DNA of 40,665 bases. Origin: Bacillota bacterium (GTDB lineage: Bacteria > Bacillota > Clostridia > Saccharofermentanales > Fastidiosipilaceae). The notes under the pieces are model-generated. The model worked only from the letters and a program-made list of their open reading frames with translations, did no database searches and was not told where the DNA came from. The stretch spans positions 1 through 40,665 of the forward strand of contig JASGUW010000021.1 in the NCBI GenBank assembly GCA_030055235.1, read 5' to 3'. The position numbers were made by a program, and so were the translations under genes. Below are positions 17,453 through 24,645 of this stretch, one piece after another; position 1 is the first letter of the stretch, and the number at the start of each line of letters is the position of its first letter.

Positions 17453-20089
17453 TCAGGATGGGGCGCCTGCTGAATCCGGCATGAACTTCCCATCTGACAC
17501 AGCCCCGGGCCCGGCCACAGTTCCCAGAGCCTCAGCCGCCGTGGATTCTGACACCATCTTGTCGTCAGCACCAGCGTCAGCATCAGCACCAGCACCGCCG
17601 TCCGACGCCGTCGTCGTCCCGGCGCCCGTCCCCGCTGCTGCCCGCATGACCGTTTCGCTCCCCTCGGCGGGGAAACTCAGTTCGACGGTGAACAGGTCCT
17701 GCTCGACGGCGAGTGTCAGCACCCCGCCAAGACGCTCGGTCAGGCCACGTGCGATGGCCAGGCCAAGTCCCGAACCCTCGGACGAGCGCGAGCGATCACC
17801 GCGGACGAAGCGCTCCATCAGCTCGTCGGTCGACAGGTCAATGGGCTGCTCGGAGACATTTCGCACACGAATGGTCCAGCGCTCAGTGTTCAACAGCAAA
17901 GTGACGTGGACACGCGATCCGGAGAGGGCATATTTCGCTGCGTTGCCAAGAATATTTTCCAGAATGCGCCAAAGATGGCGGCTGTCACTTTCCACCTGGA
18001 GTGACTGCAGCCCCGGCGGCAGGTGCAGGATCAGCGCCAGCTGCCTTCTTTTCATCCGCTCCAGATTCTCGCCGGCTGCCTGCTGCAGCAGCTCGACGAC
18101 ATCAAAGCTTTCAAGCTGGACCTGGAGGGCGCCGGAGCTGGCCTTGGAGGCCTCGACCAGGTCTTCGGTCAGGCGCTTGAGCTGCTGCGACTTCTGCGTC
18201 AGCACGGCCAGACAGTCGGCCCGCTCCGCGTCGCTGAGACCCGGGCGGTGCAGCAGGTCGATGTAATTGATGATTGAGGTCAGCGGCGTTTTCAGATCGT
18301 GAGAGACATTGGTGATGAGTTCGGTCTTGAGTCGCTCGCTTTGCATGCGTTCCTCAACCGCTTGACGCACGCCCGCCCCGATGGAGTCGAGATTGCTTGT
18401 GATGTCGTCCCAGACCGGCATGCCCGGCGCCTGCATCCGGACCTCAATGTCGCCGGCTGCCAGGGCGGAGGTCGTCGCTTTCAGGCTGTCGCGGGCATCC
18501 AGCTGCCGGCGGTAGAGGTGCAGCAGCACCAGGAAGCCCGCCACCACATAGAGGATGGCCGCCGGGTAGAAGGCAGGTCTACCCACGGCGGTAAGAATCA
18601 CCAGGGGGACGCTGAGGACCCAGAAGGCGGCAAGCAGGAAGAGGCGGGTGCGGGTGGCCAGGGCCACGAGTGCCTTCCAGCCGGCGCGGATGCCGCGGAT
18701 AAGCAGCAGCAGCAGGGCACCTGCGATGGTGCTGCGCAGGAAGCGGTGCAGCTTGACACGGCGGATCACGCTCAGCAGCAGAATGCCGAAGAGAAGAACG
18801 GCGACAAAGAGCAAAAGGCCCCCAAGCGTCCAGTAGCGCAGCAGCAGCTGGGTGGCCGCCGTTTCATCGTAAAGCCGCGAGAGCGAAGAGAGATTTACAG
18901 TGCCAAAAGGGAAGAATCGGTGTGTGAAGAGGTACCAGAATGTCGAGCTGCCTCCAAGCGCAATCACAGGGAAGAAGAGGACGAACAGGAGCAGCAGGTC
19001 GAAGGGGATGTAGTCAAACCATGAGAGTTTGAGGCGCATGGTCTGGCTGCCGTCCGCCGCCTTTTCGCTCACGTAGCCGCTCGATGAGAAGAGCCAGACC
19101 ATCAGCAGGATGGCGGCAACGGCGCTCACGATCGTCGTGAGCAGCAGGTAGGTGAATTTACCGTGCAAGGCATACCAGACGAGCCAGGCACCCTGAAATC
19201 CGTCTATGTTGGAGTGAACTTTGGGAGTGAATGCGAAGCCCTTCACCTCGACCGGCGCCACCACGGCCTGAACACTGACTGATCCGTCGTCCCAGTACAG
19301 CTGCCCGTCGCTGAGACTGTAGTTGTAGTACTGCTCCTTCGCCGCCGCCGTAGCCACATCCATGGGGATTTTGTGGATGGTCAGCGGTGATTCCGGGGGC
19401 AGCAGGTCGCGCCGGTTGGTCAGGACGTCGTTTTCGCGCTGCAGTACGAATTCCCAGGCGGAAATGTCCCTGTCCCAGCTCAGGTTTGAGAAAGTTCCCT
19501 GGCGATTGAGCAGCTCCTGCAGTTTCTGCTCGATTTTCTGCTGTTCGCGCAGCAGCGGTTCCTGTGCCTTTTCTGCTGCCTGCAGGCTGCTTTCGTAATC
19601 TGACTGGCTATCAGCCGCCCAGGTACCTGCAGTGGCTTTTGTCATGGCAGGCTCGCGGGACCAGTTATTCTCTGCCCGATCCTCCTCAGCCCGGTCTTCC
19701 TCGGCCGGGTCCTTCTCTGTCCAGCCCACCTCTGTCCAGTCCTCTTCAGCACGGTAGTAATTCCCCATGAGCAGCAGGCTGATCTCCTCAGAACGTCGCT
19801 GCAGCAGCGCAATTTCAGAGTCGAGGCGGCGGCTCTCCTCCTCAAGCGTCTTCAAGTCCAGCGGTTCGTCATAGATTGCCATCAGATCGTCATATTCAGC
19901 GGCCTGATTCAGTGCGATCGAGAGCTGCTGTTCTAATTCGTTATTGAACATCGCCGACTCTTCCCAGGTCGGGTTGTCGTCCAGGAGTACAAGGCTCGCG
20001 ACCAGAAGAATCCCGGCGAAGATGGCAGTGCTTGTCAGCGTCGCCACGACCAGGCTGATGAAGGTTTTAAAGGTGACATTGCTCTTCAT
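17453..20089 (-). CDS. Sensor histidine kinase, multi-pass
   Basis: An 878-residue kinase. TM1 lies at 8-36. A long outside region (about 37-310) holds a coiled coil and an acidic minisatellite stretch (TEVGWTEKDPAEEDRAEEDRAE, 119-140, read in parts). About six more membrane helices span 312-526, then a HAMP-like linker (KATTSALAAGDIEVRM). The HisKA motif VSHDLKTPLT places the phosphorylated His at 597; NILGNAAKY (N box) and GSGLGLAIARG (G box) complete the ATPase. The last 60 residues are a low-complexity Ala/Gly/Asp/Ser tail. It phosphorylates the regulator encoded just upstream, whose stop overlaps its start (ATGA). The signal is unknown; an envelope cue is plausible. Confidence 0.93.
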   Translation of the reverse strand: MKSNVTFKTFISLVVATLTSTAIFAGILLVASLVLLDDNPTWEESAMFNNELEQQLSIALNQAAEYDDLMAIYDEPLDLKTLEEESRRLDSEIALLQRRSEEISLLLMGNYYRAEEDWTEVGWTEKDPAEEDRAEEDRAENNWSREPAMTKATAGTWAADSQSDYESSLQAAEKAQEPLLREQQKIEQKLQELLNRQGTFSNLSWDRDISAWEFVLQRENDVLTNRRDLLPPESPLTIHKIPMDVATAAAKEQYYNYSLSDGQLYWDDGSVSVQAVVAPVEVKGFAFTPKVHSNIDGFQGAWLVWYALHGKFTYLLLTTIVSAVAAILLMVWLFSSSGYVSEKAADGSQTMRLKLSWFDYIPFDLLLLFVLFFPVIALGGSSTFWYLFTHRFFPFGTVNLSSLSRLYDETAATQLLLRYWTLGGLLLFVAVLLFGILLLSVIRRVKLHRFLRSTIAGALLLLLIRGIRAGWKALVALATRTRLFLLAAFWVLSVPLVILTAVGRPAFYPAAILYVVAGFLVLLHLYRRQLDARDSLKATTSALAAGDIEVRMQAPGMPVWDDITSNLDSIGAGVRQAVEERMQSERLKTELITNVSHDLKTPLTSIINYIDLLHRPGLSDAERADCLAVLTQKSQQLKRLTEDLVEASKASSGALQVQLESFDVVELLQQAAGENLERMKRRQLALILHLPPGLQSLQVESDSRHLWRILENILGNAAKYALSGSRVHVTLLLNTERWTIRVRNVSEQPIDLSTDELMERFVRGDRSRSSEGSGLGLAIARGLTERLGGVLTLAVEQDLFTVELSFPAEGSETVMRAAAGTGAGTTTASDGGAGADADAGADDKMVSESTAAEALGTVAGPGAVSDGKFMPDSAGAPS

Positions 20090-20829
20090 GTCCCATCCTC
20101 CCCCGGCTTCAGATCCAGATCCTCAATCATATAGCCGCGCCCCCAGAAGACTTTCAGGTAGATCGGATTGCGGGGGTTGGGCTCGATCTTTTCGCGGATG
20201 TGGAAGACGTGGACCGAAACGACGTTTTCGCTGCCCATGCTTTCAGTCTTCCAGACAGCCTCATAAATGGCGGAGGTCGAGAAGACGCGTCCCTTGTTCT
20301 GCATCAAAAAAGCCAGAATGCGGTATTCCGACTGCGTCAGCCGCACCTCCTCGCCGTCGACCGTACAGGTCTTCGCACGGTCATCCAGGACCAGACCGCC
20401 GCTGGTATAGATGCGGTCGTCGTCCGGCCTGGTGCCGAGTACTGTGTAGCGGCGCAGCTGAGCCCGGACACGGGCGATGACTTCCTGTGGATTGAACGGC
20501 TTCGTGATGTAGTCATCCGCTCCGACAGAGAGGCCGAAGATCTTGTCCTGATCTTCCGACTTCGCCGAAATCAGGATGATGGGCAGGTTGTAATTGTCGC
20601 GGATGCGCTGGGTGGCGCGGATCCCGTCGAGCTCCGGCATCATGATGTCCAGCAGGACCAGATCAACGCTCTCGGTGTCCAGCAACTCCAGGGCTTCGCG
20701 GCCGGTGTGGGCGCGCAGCACCCGATAGTCGGCATCGCCCAGATAGATGGCGAGAGCTTCAACGATTTCACGGTCGTCATCGACGACCAGAACAGTGGCG
20801 TTTTCTGAAATGGGCTTTACTTGATCCAT
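20086..20829 (-). CDS. OmpR/PhoB-type response regulator
   Basis: A 247-residue two-component regulator. The receiver domain shows the acidic pocket VVDDDRE, the phospho-acceptor Asp61 in LLDIMMPELDG, and Lys110 in DDYITKPF. The C-terminal winged helix (about 150-240) fits the OmpR class, with LTQSEYRILAFLMQNKGRVFS and VSVHVFHIREKIE. It is the first gene of the operon and couples to the kinase gene by a 4-base overlap. AAGGAG lies 8 bases before the ATG. Confidence 0.95.
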   Translation of the reverse strand: MDQVKPISENATVLVVDDDREIVEALAIYLGDADYRVLRAHTGREALELLDTESVDLVLLDIMMPELDGIRATQRIRDNYNLPIILISAKSEDQDKIFGLSVGADDYITKPFNPQEVIARVRAQLRRYTVLGTRPDDDRIYTSGGLVLDDRAKTCTVDGEEVRLTQSEYRILAFLMQNKGRVFSTSAIYEAVWKTESMGSENVVSVHVFHIREKIEPNPRNPIYLKVFWGRGYMIEDLDLKPGEDGT

Positions 20830-21156
20830 GGGAAATCTCCTTCTGCGTGACAGAGTAACGGATCAGGGGAAGGGAAGTTCTTTAGCTTCCATTAAGTTTA
20901 ACGGCACTTGCCAGAGTCTGTCGGCACTGGCTCAAAATGACGGCACTCGCTTAGAATAACGGCACTCGTTGTTTGTTCGTTTCGTTCGCTGCTTTTGCGT
21001 GTCGCTTGTTGTCCCTTCGTGTCGCTTGCTGTTTTTGCGTATCGTTCGTTGTCCTGTTTGTGGTGAGCTCGCTTGGGAAGGTGGCGGATTGGCGGAGTCG
21101 GCCAGTTAGGAGGGATCGACAGGATCGAAAAGATCGACAGGAAGCAAATCCCTAAG
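20830..21156. repeat. Intergenic minisatellites upstream of response regulator
   Basis: Two sets of short repeats: four copies of a unit around AACGGCACTNGC (20899-20969, about 23-26 bp apart) and about five 20-bp units of the GTTGTCCCTTCGTGTCGCTT type (20969-21058). Neither codes for a supported protein. The first set lies where the operon's promoter should be. Confidence 0.65.
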
Positions 21157-21250
21157 TGGTCAAAAGAGGTTGAAATGGTAATCGTATTTGTTATTACACG
21201 CTGTTTTGACCCTGCGCGCCGTGCAGCGGCGTGCGCGACCCTTCCGTGGT
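21157..21250 (+). repeat. End module of array B2
   Basis: Holds a variant unit with GTAAT..ATTAC arms (21178-21197) and a GC-rich insert inside hairpin 1 (CTGCGCGCCG..CGGCGTGCGCG), matching on the reverse strand the end module of array B1. Confidence 0.65.
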
Positions 21251-22012
21251 CAAAGTAGCCTGAAATCCAAATCGTTTTTTGGATTGGACGCTGTTTTGAC
21301 CAGAATCAAGGCTTCCGTAGTCAAAGTAGCCTGGTATCCAAATGCTTTTTTGGATTGGACGCTATTTTGACCAGAAACAGGCCTTCCGTGGTCAAAGTAG
21401 CCTGATATCCAAATGGTTTTTTGGATTGGACGCTGTTTTGACCAGAAACAGGCCCTCGGTGGTCAAAGTAGCCTGAAATCCAAATGGTTTTTTGGATTGG
21501 ACGCTATTTTGACCAGAAACAGGCCTTCTGTAGTCAAAGTAGCCTGGTATCCAAATGGTTTTTTGGATTGGACGCTATTTTGACCAGAAACAGGCCCTTT
21601 GTGGTCAAAGTAGCCTGCTATCCACATGGTTTTTTGGATTGGACTCTGTTTTGACCAGAATCAGGCCGTCTGTGGTCAAAGTAGCCTGATATCCAAATGG
21701 TTTTTTGGATTGGACGTTGTTTTGACCAGAATCAGGCCGTCTGTGGTCAAGATGAAGAGAAATACAAAATCCTTTTTGTAAAACTCCCGATCTTGACCAG
21801 GAACCGGTCCTTCGTGGTCAAAATGAGGAGAAATACAAAATCCTTTTTGTAAAACTCTCGATCTTGACCAGAAACAGGCCTTCCGTGGTCAAGATGAAGA
21901 GAAATACAAAATCTTTTTTGTAAAACTCTCGATCTTGACCAGAAACAGGCCGTCTGTGGTCAAGATGAAGAGAAATACAAAATCTTTTTTGTAAAACTCT
22001 CGATCTTGACCA
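21251..22012 (+). repeat. 71-bp two-hairpin array, family B (B2)
   Basis: About eleven units at an exact 71-bp step (GGATT anchors at 21281, 21352, 21423, 21494, 21565, 21636, 21707). The first eight use hairpin 2 ATCCAAA / TTTGGAT and hairpin 1 with a stem of up to 13 bp (GCTATTTTGACCA). The last units (from 21735) keep the 71-bp length but carry TACAAAA / TTTTGTA and an ATCTTGACCA / TGGTCAAGAT stem. It is in the opposite orientation to B1, between the divergent regulator and folT. Confidence 0.93.
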
Positions 22013-22202
22013 TCCGGAATCTATCTGCTGATTTCCTATCCTTCTATTCTTCCTTCCACCATCCTCCTGCCCGCCACTCTCATGGCTTGCTCGCCAGCAC
22101 TCCGCCATTCCCGTGCCCCGCCATTCCTGGCGCGCGCCCAAGCTTGGGGCCTGTTCCCCTCCTCTGGCAGAAACATGCTAAGATGGTGCGGAAATTCTAT
22201 TC
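22013..22202. other. Flank of array B2 before the THF riboswitch
   Basis: 22071-22094 read on minus (GAGCAAGCCATGAGAGTGG) resembles the start module of B1 at 9121. No clear promoter for the riboswitch was found, although transcription must start here or inside the array. Confidence 0.5.
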
Positions 22203-22303
22203 GACAGAGTAGACGAGTCGCGTCAAGTGCCGGGACATGGGAAGTCGGTCCCGGACGAAGGCCTGCATACACAAGGCCGCGGTGGCTCGTCGCGTCCGCT
22301 GTC
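22203..22303 (+). ncRNA. Tetrahydrofolate (THF) riboswitch
   Basis: Matches the class-I THF aptamer: a closing stem GACAG / CTGTC, the conserved AGAGTAGACGA..CGCGTCAAGTG strand, a GGGA-type hairpin arm, GGACGAAGGCC, and the late GGCCGCGGTGG..CGTCCGC strand that returns to the start. It binds reduced folates and lowers expression of folate transport or synthesis genes when folate is plentiful. It stands 87 bases before the ECF folate transporter gene, the typical target. Confidence 0.92.
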
Positions 22304-22341
22304 AACGCTGCCGGTTGCTGTGCCTCGCGCTCTTGCGCCCT

Positions 22342-22381
22342 GAGGCTCGGCCTCCCGCTCGCGTTTACTGCGGGAAGGAGG
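22342..22381 (+). promoter_or_regulatory. Riboswitch expression platform masking the ribosome site
   Basis: CCTCCCGC (22351-22358) can pair with GCGGG-A-AGG (22370-22378), which covers the AGGAGG of folT. The overlapping hairpin GAGGC-tcg-GCCTC (22342-22354) takes away the left arm and would free the ribosome site. This suggests translational rather than termination control. Confidence 0.7.
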
Positions 22382-22389
22382 TAGCAACC

Positions 22390-23001
22390 ATGTCAGTCGT
22401 ATCCACCAGGCCGCCGCGTCCGCGGCCCGTCTACCAGCTCGCCCTCGCCGCTCTCTTTGTGGCGCTCAGCGTCATTCTGACGCGCCTCCTGAGCGTGATC
22501 GTCATCGGCGGCGCCTTTCGCCCGGAACTCGGCCATGTGCCCATCCAGCTCGCCGGTCTGCTGCTCGGCCCCGGCTACGGCGCGCTGACAGGTCTGGCCG
22601 CAGATCTCATTGGCGTGATCCTAATGCCACAGGGTACCTTCCACCCAGGCTTTACCCTGTCCAGTGTGCTCGTCGGACTGCTGCCGGGCCTCGCCGTGAC
22701 AGCCCTCGGCGTCGTGTACACCCGATCGGGTGGGAAGAAAGAGCCGGAAGTCAGGCAGCGGATGCCTGTCCTGCTGGCCGCCACCGTGCTCAGTGACTGG
22801 GCCATCGCGCAGTTTCTCTCCACGTTCTGGCTCAGCGGTCTGCTCGGCTCTCCGTGGACGACGCTCTTTGCCCTGCGCCTCGTTCCGGTAGCCGTGCGCA
22901 GTCTGCTGAACGGCGCCGTACTGGCGCTGCTGTTGCGCATTTCTGTGCAGCTGTCACTGCCCGGCCTTCACCTTAACCACAAAAACCGAAAAATCAGCTG
23001 A
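22390..23001 (+). CDS. folT: Folate ECF transporter S component (FolT-like)
   Basis: A 203-residue membrane protein with about six hydrophobic segments, the substrate-binding S subunit of an energy-coupling factor transporter. The segments LALAALFVALSVILTRLLS, HVPIQLAGLLLGPGYGALTGLAADLIG and the FHPGFTLSSVLVGLLPGL loop fit the folate-type family. It needs shared EcfA/EcfT subunits, not encoded here. GGAAGGAGG lies 8 bases before the ATG and falls inside the riboswitch-controlled hairpin. The upstream THF aptamer supports folate as substrate. The longer frame from 22237 overlaps the aptamer and is rejected. Confidence 0.92.
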   Translation: MSVVSTRPPRPRPVYQLALAALFVALSVILTRLLSVIVIGGAFRPELGHVPIQLAGLLLGPGYGALTGLAADLIGVILMPQGTFHPGFTLSSVLVGLLPGLAVTALGVVYTRSGGKKEPEVRQRMPVLLAATVLSDWAIAQFLSTFWLSGLLGSPWTTLFALRLVPVAVRSLLNGAVLALLLRISVQLSLPGLHLNHKNRKIS

Positions 23002-23092
23002 ATCACGGAAACCACAGGCGTCGAATAATCGCCAGCACCGGCCACACCGCCAGCACCGGCCACGCCGCCAGCGCCGGCCTCACCGGCCGCGC
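23002..23092. repeat. GC-rich 18-bp minisatellite between folT and DUF1836 gene
   Basis: About four copies of GCCAGCACCGGCCACGCC-like units lie between two convergent genes. Pairing within CGGCC-rich units could terminate both transcripts, but no T-run is present. Confidence 0.6.
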
Positions 23093-23677
23093 CTAATCCT
23101 TCCCGGCCTTCCCAGCCTTCCCGGCCGGAAGGCTGCAGCCTGTCAGCCGGCGCAGCGCCGCCAGCCGGCAGGCCCAGGCCGTGATTGCCAGGTCGAATGC
23201 CTCCAGCATGTCAGCGTCGGTGCCAACCTGAGGATCGTCGTCCAGAAGCTCCACATGGATGGCCGGCCGGGTCGGGCTCTCTTCGCTGGGTTCCCAGGTG
23301 GCGGCGCTGATACGCGAAAAGGCCACCTCGATCCCGATCAGGAAGCGCCGGTGCAGCTTCTCAGGCGTCATGCCGGGGATCTCGTCCAGACGTTCCAGCA
23401 GGAACTGAATTTCTGAGATGCTGAGAACATTCTTCAGCGTCGCGATGATCACCAGACGGGAGTGCTGGTCGCGGGTGTAGCGCTTTTTGACGGGCGGGGG
23501 CAGCAGCTTTTGCTTGACATAATTATTGATCATTGAAGACGTCAGCAGGCGCTCGCCCGTAGTGTTGAGGGGTTCAAGCTGCTCTTCGGTCAATGTCAGC
23601 AGCTGATCCAGGTAGAGGTCAATACGCGGCAGATCATCCCAGTTCAGGATGCTGCAGGGAGCCTTATAGAGATTCAT
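23093..23677 (-). CDS. DUF1836 family regulator-like protein
   Basis: A 194-residue soluble protein. The region about 35-110 (LTSSMINNYVKQKLLPPPVKKRY..RDQHSRLVIIATLKNVLSISEIQFLLE) is the DUF1836 core, which resembles a MerR-like winged helix and probably binds DNA. The C-terminus ends in a short GKAGKAGKD repeat coded by 9-bp units. AAGGAG precedes the start; a GTG one codon earlier (23680) is equally possible. It is divergent from the SGNH/beta-galactosidase operon, and a perfect inverted repeat lies on that operon's promoter, so it may regulate it. This regulatory link is inference. Confidence 0.88.
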   Translation of the reverse strand: MNLYKAPCSILNWDDLPRIDLYLDQLLTLTEEQLEPLNTTGERLLTSSMINNYVKQKLLPPPVKKRYTRDQHSRLVIIATLKNVLSISEIQFLLERLDEIPGMTPEKLHRRFLIGIEVAFSRISAATWEPSEESPTRPAIHVELLDDDPQVGTDADMLEAFDLAITAWACRLAALRRLTGCSLPAGKAGKAGKD

Positions 23678-23757
23678 CACTTATGTTCTCCTTACCAAGC
23701 TCGGATATGGCGACAGATAGTTTACAACAGTATAACGAAAACCAAAGGTTAAATCAC

Positions 23758-23786
23758 TTGACACTGATATACAAAACGGATAATCT
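23758..23786 (+). promoter_or_regulatory. Sigma-A-type promoter for the SGNH/beta-galactosidase operon
   Basis: TTGACA (23758-23763) and TAATCT (23781-23786) are 17 bases apart. The -35 box is perfect. The transcript would start near 23793, inside the operator below. Confidence 0.65.
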
Positions 23787-23802
23787 AGTTTTCAAAACTA
23801 GA
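23784..23802. promoter_or_regulatory. Operator-like perfect inverted repeat
   Basis: TCTAGTTTT-C-AAAACTAGA, a 19-bp perfect palindrome over the -10 box and start point. A bound repressor would block the operon; the divergent DUF1836 protein is the nearest candidate, untested. Confidence 0.7.
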
Positions 23803-23829
23803 TCTAACGAACGAATCGAGGATGACAGT

Positions 23830-24594
23830 ATGTCGGATCAGTTACAGAATGATCACTCTCCGGGCGTCATCCGCCGCCTCATCTACATCATCGGCGACTC
23901 CATCGGGCGCGGCGTCTTCCAGGATACCCAGACCAAGCGCTACCGCATTCGTCAGGAGGCGCTGATTGATGCCGAAAGCCTCGGTGCCAAAGTAGAGATC
24001 GTCAATCGCTCGCATTTTGGCTATACCATCGCCCGCGGCCGTCAGCAGATCGAAAAGCTTCTGGCCCGCGGTGAGCGGCCGGCCCAGATGCTGCTGGAAT
24101 ATGGCGGCAACGACTGTGACTTCGACTGGGCTGCCATCGCCGCCGACCCGACGGCCCAGCATCTGCCCAATACCCCTCTGAATTCCTTTCAGCAGCAGTA
24201 CGCTCAGTTGATCGACCGCCTGCGCCAGGTGGGGATCCAGCCGATCATTCTGAATCTGCCGCCGATCGACGCACAGCGTTACTTCCGCACCATCGTCGGC
24301 CGCGGCCATGACGGCGCCGCCATCCGCGCGTGGCTCGGCGACATTGCCAGAATCTATCGCTTTCAGGAACTCTACTCCAATGCGGTGGAGCGCATCTCGC
24401 GCGCCTTCCAGGTCCCGCTCGTGGATGTGCGTCAGGATTTCCTGGCAGCAGCCGATTTCCCTGATCTTATAGGCGAAGACGGCATCCATCCGACCGAGCG
24501 CGGCTATCGTATGATGGGGGAGAGAGTCTGCAGCTTCCTGCGGGAGCTGCTGGAAACCGGCTCCGACGACCCGCTCTTCCAGCCGCTGGCCTAG
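23830..24594 (+). CDS. SGNH/GDSL-type hydrolase
   Basis: A 254-residue cytoplasmic esterase-like enzyme. All four SGNH blocks are visible: IGDSIGRG (nucleophile Ser24), HFGYT (Gly64), YGGNDCDF (Asn94), and EDGIHPTERGY (Asp217 and His220). Such enzymes often remove acyl groups from sugars. It is followed 51 bases later by the beta-galactosidase gene, so de-esterification of oligosaccharides before hydrolysis is plausible. The start at 23830 is chosen because the longer frame begins inside the divergent gene and crosses its promoter; the ribosome site is weak (GAGG 6 bases before). Confidence 0.9.
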   Translation: MSDQLQNDHSPGVIRRLIYIIGDSIGRGVFQDTQTKRYRIRQEALIDAESLGAKVEIVNRSHFGYTIARGRQQIEKLLARGERPAQMLLEYGGNDCDFDWAAIAADPTAQHLPNTPLNSFQQQYAQLIDRLRQVGIQPIILNLPPIDAQRYFRTIVGRGHDGAAIRAWLGDIARIYRFQELYSNAVERISRAFQVPLVDVRQDFLAAADFPDLIGEDGIHPTERGYRMMGERVCSFLRELLETGSDDPLFQPLA

Positions 24595-24598
24595 GCGC

Positions 24599-24620
24599 CT
24601 CCGGGGGCAGGTCCCGGAGC
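24599..24620 (+). other. Intercistronic hairpin
   Basis: CTCCGGG and CCCGGAG form a 7-bp stem between the SGNH and beta-galactosidase genes. No T-run, so it may adjust message stability rather than terminate. Confidence 0.45.
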
Positions 24621-24645
24621 CCTGACGGACGACAGGAGACCTGCC

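Noticed and set aside
9191-22012. CRISPR array
   Set aside because: Units are tandem with no unique spacers between identical short repeats, and no cas gene is present. Hairpin arms vary in matched pairs, unlike CRISPR repeats.
21157-22012. Integron attC array or retron/DGR template repeats
   Set aside because: No integrase or reverse transcriptase is in the window, no cassettes lie between units, and the unit length is fixed at 71 bp.
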